Part shown: positions 5,254 through 5,475 of the stretch, in pieces
Numbering within the stretch: the stretch's first letter is position 1
How the letters are laid out: each line of letters opens with the position of its first letter
Program-made: the position numbers and the translations under genes
The notes under the pieces: generated by a model
The model's input: only the letters and a program-made list of their open reading frames with translations
Told to the model about the DNA's origin: nothing
Databases searched by the model: none
Assembly: GCA_937897265.1 (NCBI GenBank)
Contig: CALCPT010000187.1
Span: forward strand, 1-5,475
Direction: 5' to 3'
Length of the DNA: 5,475 bases
Source of the DNA: an uncultured Alcaligenaceae bacterium
Lineage (GTDB): Bacteria > Pseudomonadota > Gammaproteobacteria > Burkholderiales > Burkholderiaceae_B

Positions 5254-5475
5254 ATGACAGAACACCTCGATGTGGCGCCCGACGAACTGCGGTCCGCCGC
5301 GGTACATCACCGTGGTGCCGCCGAATACCTGCGCGCAGTGCCGACGGACAACTCCGGGATCATGGCCAGTCTGGAATCTCTCGGACCGGTCTTCGCTGAA
5401 CCGCGTGACGCCGGGCGCGAACTACTCGACCAGCGTTTGGCCTGCTACCACCAGCAGGCCGCCGCACACGAGGAA
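5254..5475 (+). CDS. EspC-family (DUF2580) type VII secretion-associated protein, 3' end missing
   Basis: ATG at 5254 has AGGAG at 5243-5247, 6 nt upstream, and the frame stays open for 74 codons to the window edge. The start MTEHLDVAPDELRSAAVHH closely parallels EspC of M. tuberculosis, which begins MTENLTVQPERLGVLASHH as I recall. The family forms roughly 100-residue helical proteins exported with ESX systems as helix-turn-helix partners. The C-terminal half, where a YxxxD/E-type secretion signal would be expected, is outside the window. It lies 16 nt after the DUF4226-like gene, probably in the same transcript, with the same high GC content. No specific Esp protein can be assigned. Confidence 0.8.
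   Translation, partial: MTEHLDVAPDELRSAAVHHRGAAEYLRAVPTDNSGIMASLESLGPVFAEPRDAGRELLDQRLACYHQQAAAHEE

Overview
The window joins DNA from two unrelated bacteria. Positions 1 to about 4367 look like a betaproteobacterium, probably of the order Burkholderiales: GC is moderate (31 of 60 bases in 4261-4320), the genes are fatty-acyl-CoA type, the initiator tRNA is close to the proteobacterial form, and scpB begins in a proteobacterial style. From about 4371 to the end the DNA looks like a mycobacterium or close relative: GC jumps (41 of 60 in 4381-4440, 47 of 60 in 4681-4740), and the proteins are a DUF4226-like protein and an EspC-family type VII secretion protein. The junction lies inside one open reading frame, at or near a GATATC hexamer (4365-4370). 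The simplest reading is a chimeric contig or clone. Recent inter-phylum recombination is possible but needs physical proof.

Layout. 1-1838 (+): the 3' part of a tandem acyl-CoA dehydrogenase, cut by the left edge. 1839-1989: spacer with a diverged copy of the gene's 3' end and a 12-bp palindrome. 1990-2784 (+): a crotonase-fold protein with a TTG start, more like an enoyl-CoA isomerase than a hydratase. 2787-3290 (+), continuing in another frame to 3433: a short CobW/G3E-like protein with degraded nucleotide-binding motifs and an apparent 1-nt frameshift. 3434-3820: no gene seen, but a degenerate 26-27 bp tandem repeat at 3680-3785. 3821-3984 (-): a complete initiator tRNA(Met) unit of promoter, tRNA with encoded CCA, and terminator. 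4023-5237 (+): a chimeric ORF, the first ~115 residues of ScpB joined in frame to a DUF4226-like protein. 5254-5475 (+): an EspC-like gene cut by the right edge.

How the genes work together. The dehydrogenase and crotonase are probably co-directional parts of one acyl-CoA degradation cluster. The dehydrogenase would introduce the double bond and the crotonase would isomerise or otherwise process the enoyl-CoA. The CobW-like gene starts 2 nt after the crotonase stop and probably shares its transcript, but its role is unknown. The tRNA and scpB are divergent housekeeping units. The DUF4226-like and EspC-like genes form their own pair, likely linked to an ESX secretion system, and have no functional link to the rest. 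I see no convincing new biological system. The most unusual items are the junction, the half-inactive dehydrogenase fusion, the degraded CobW-like gene and the tandem repeat.
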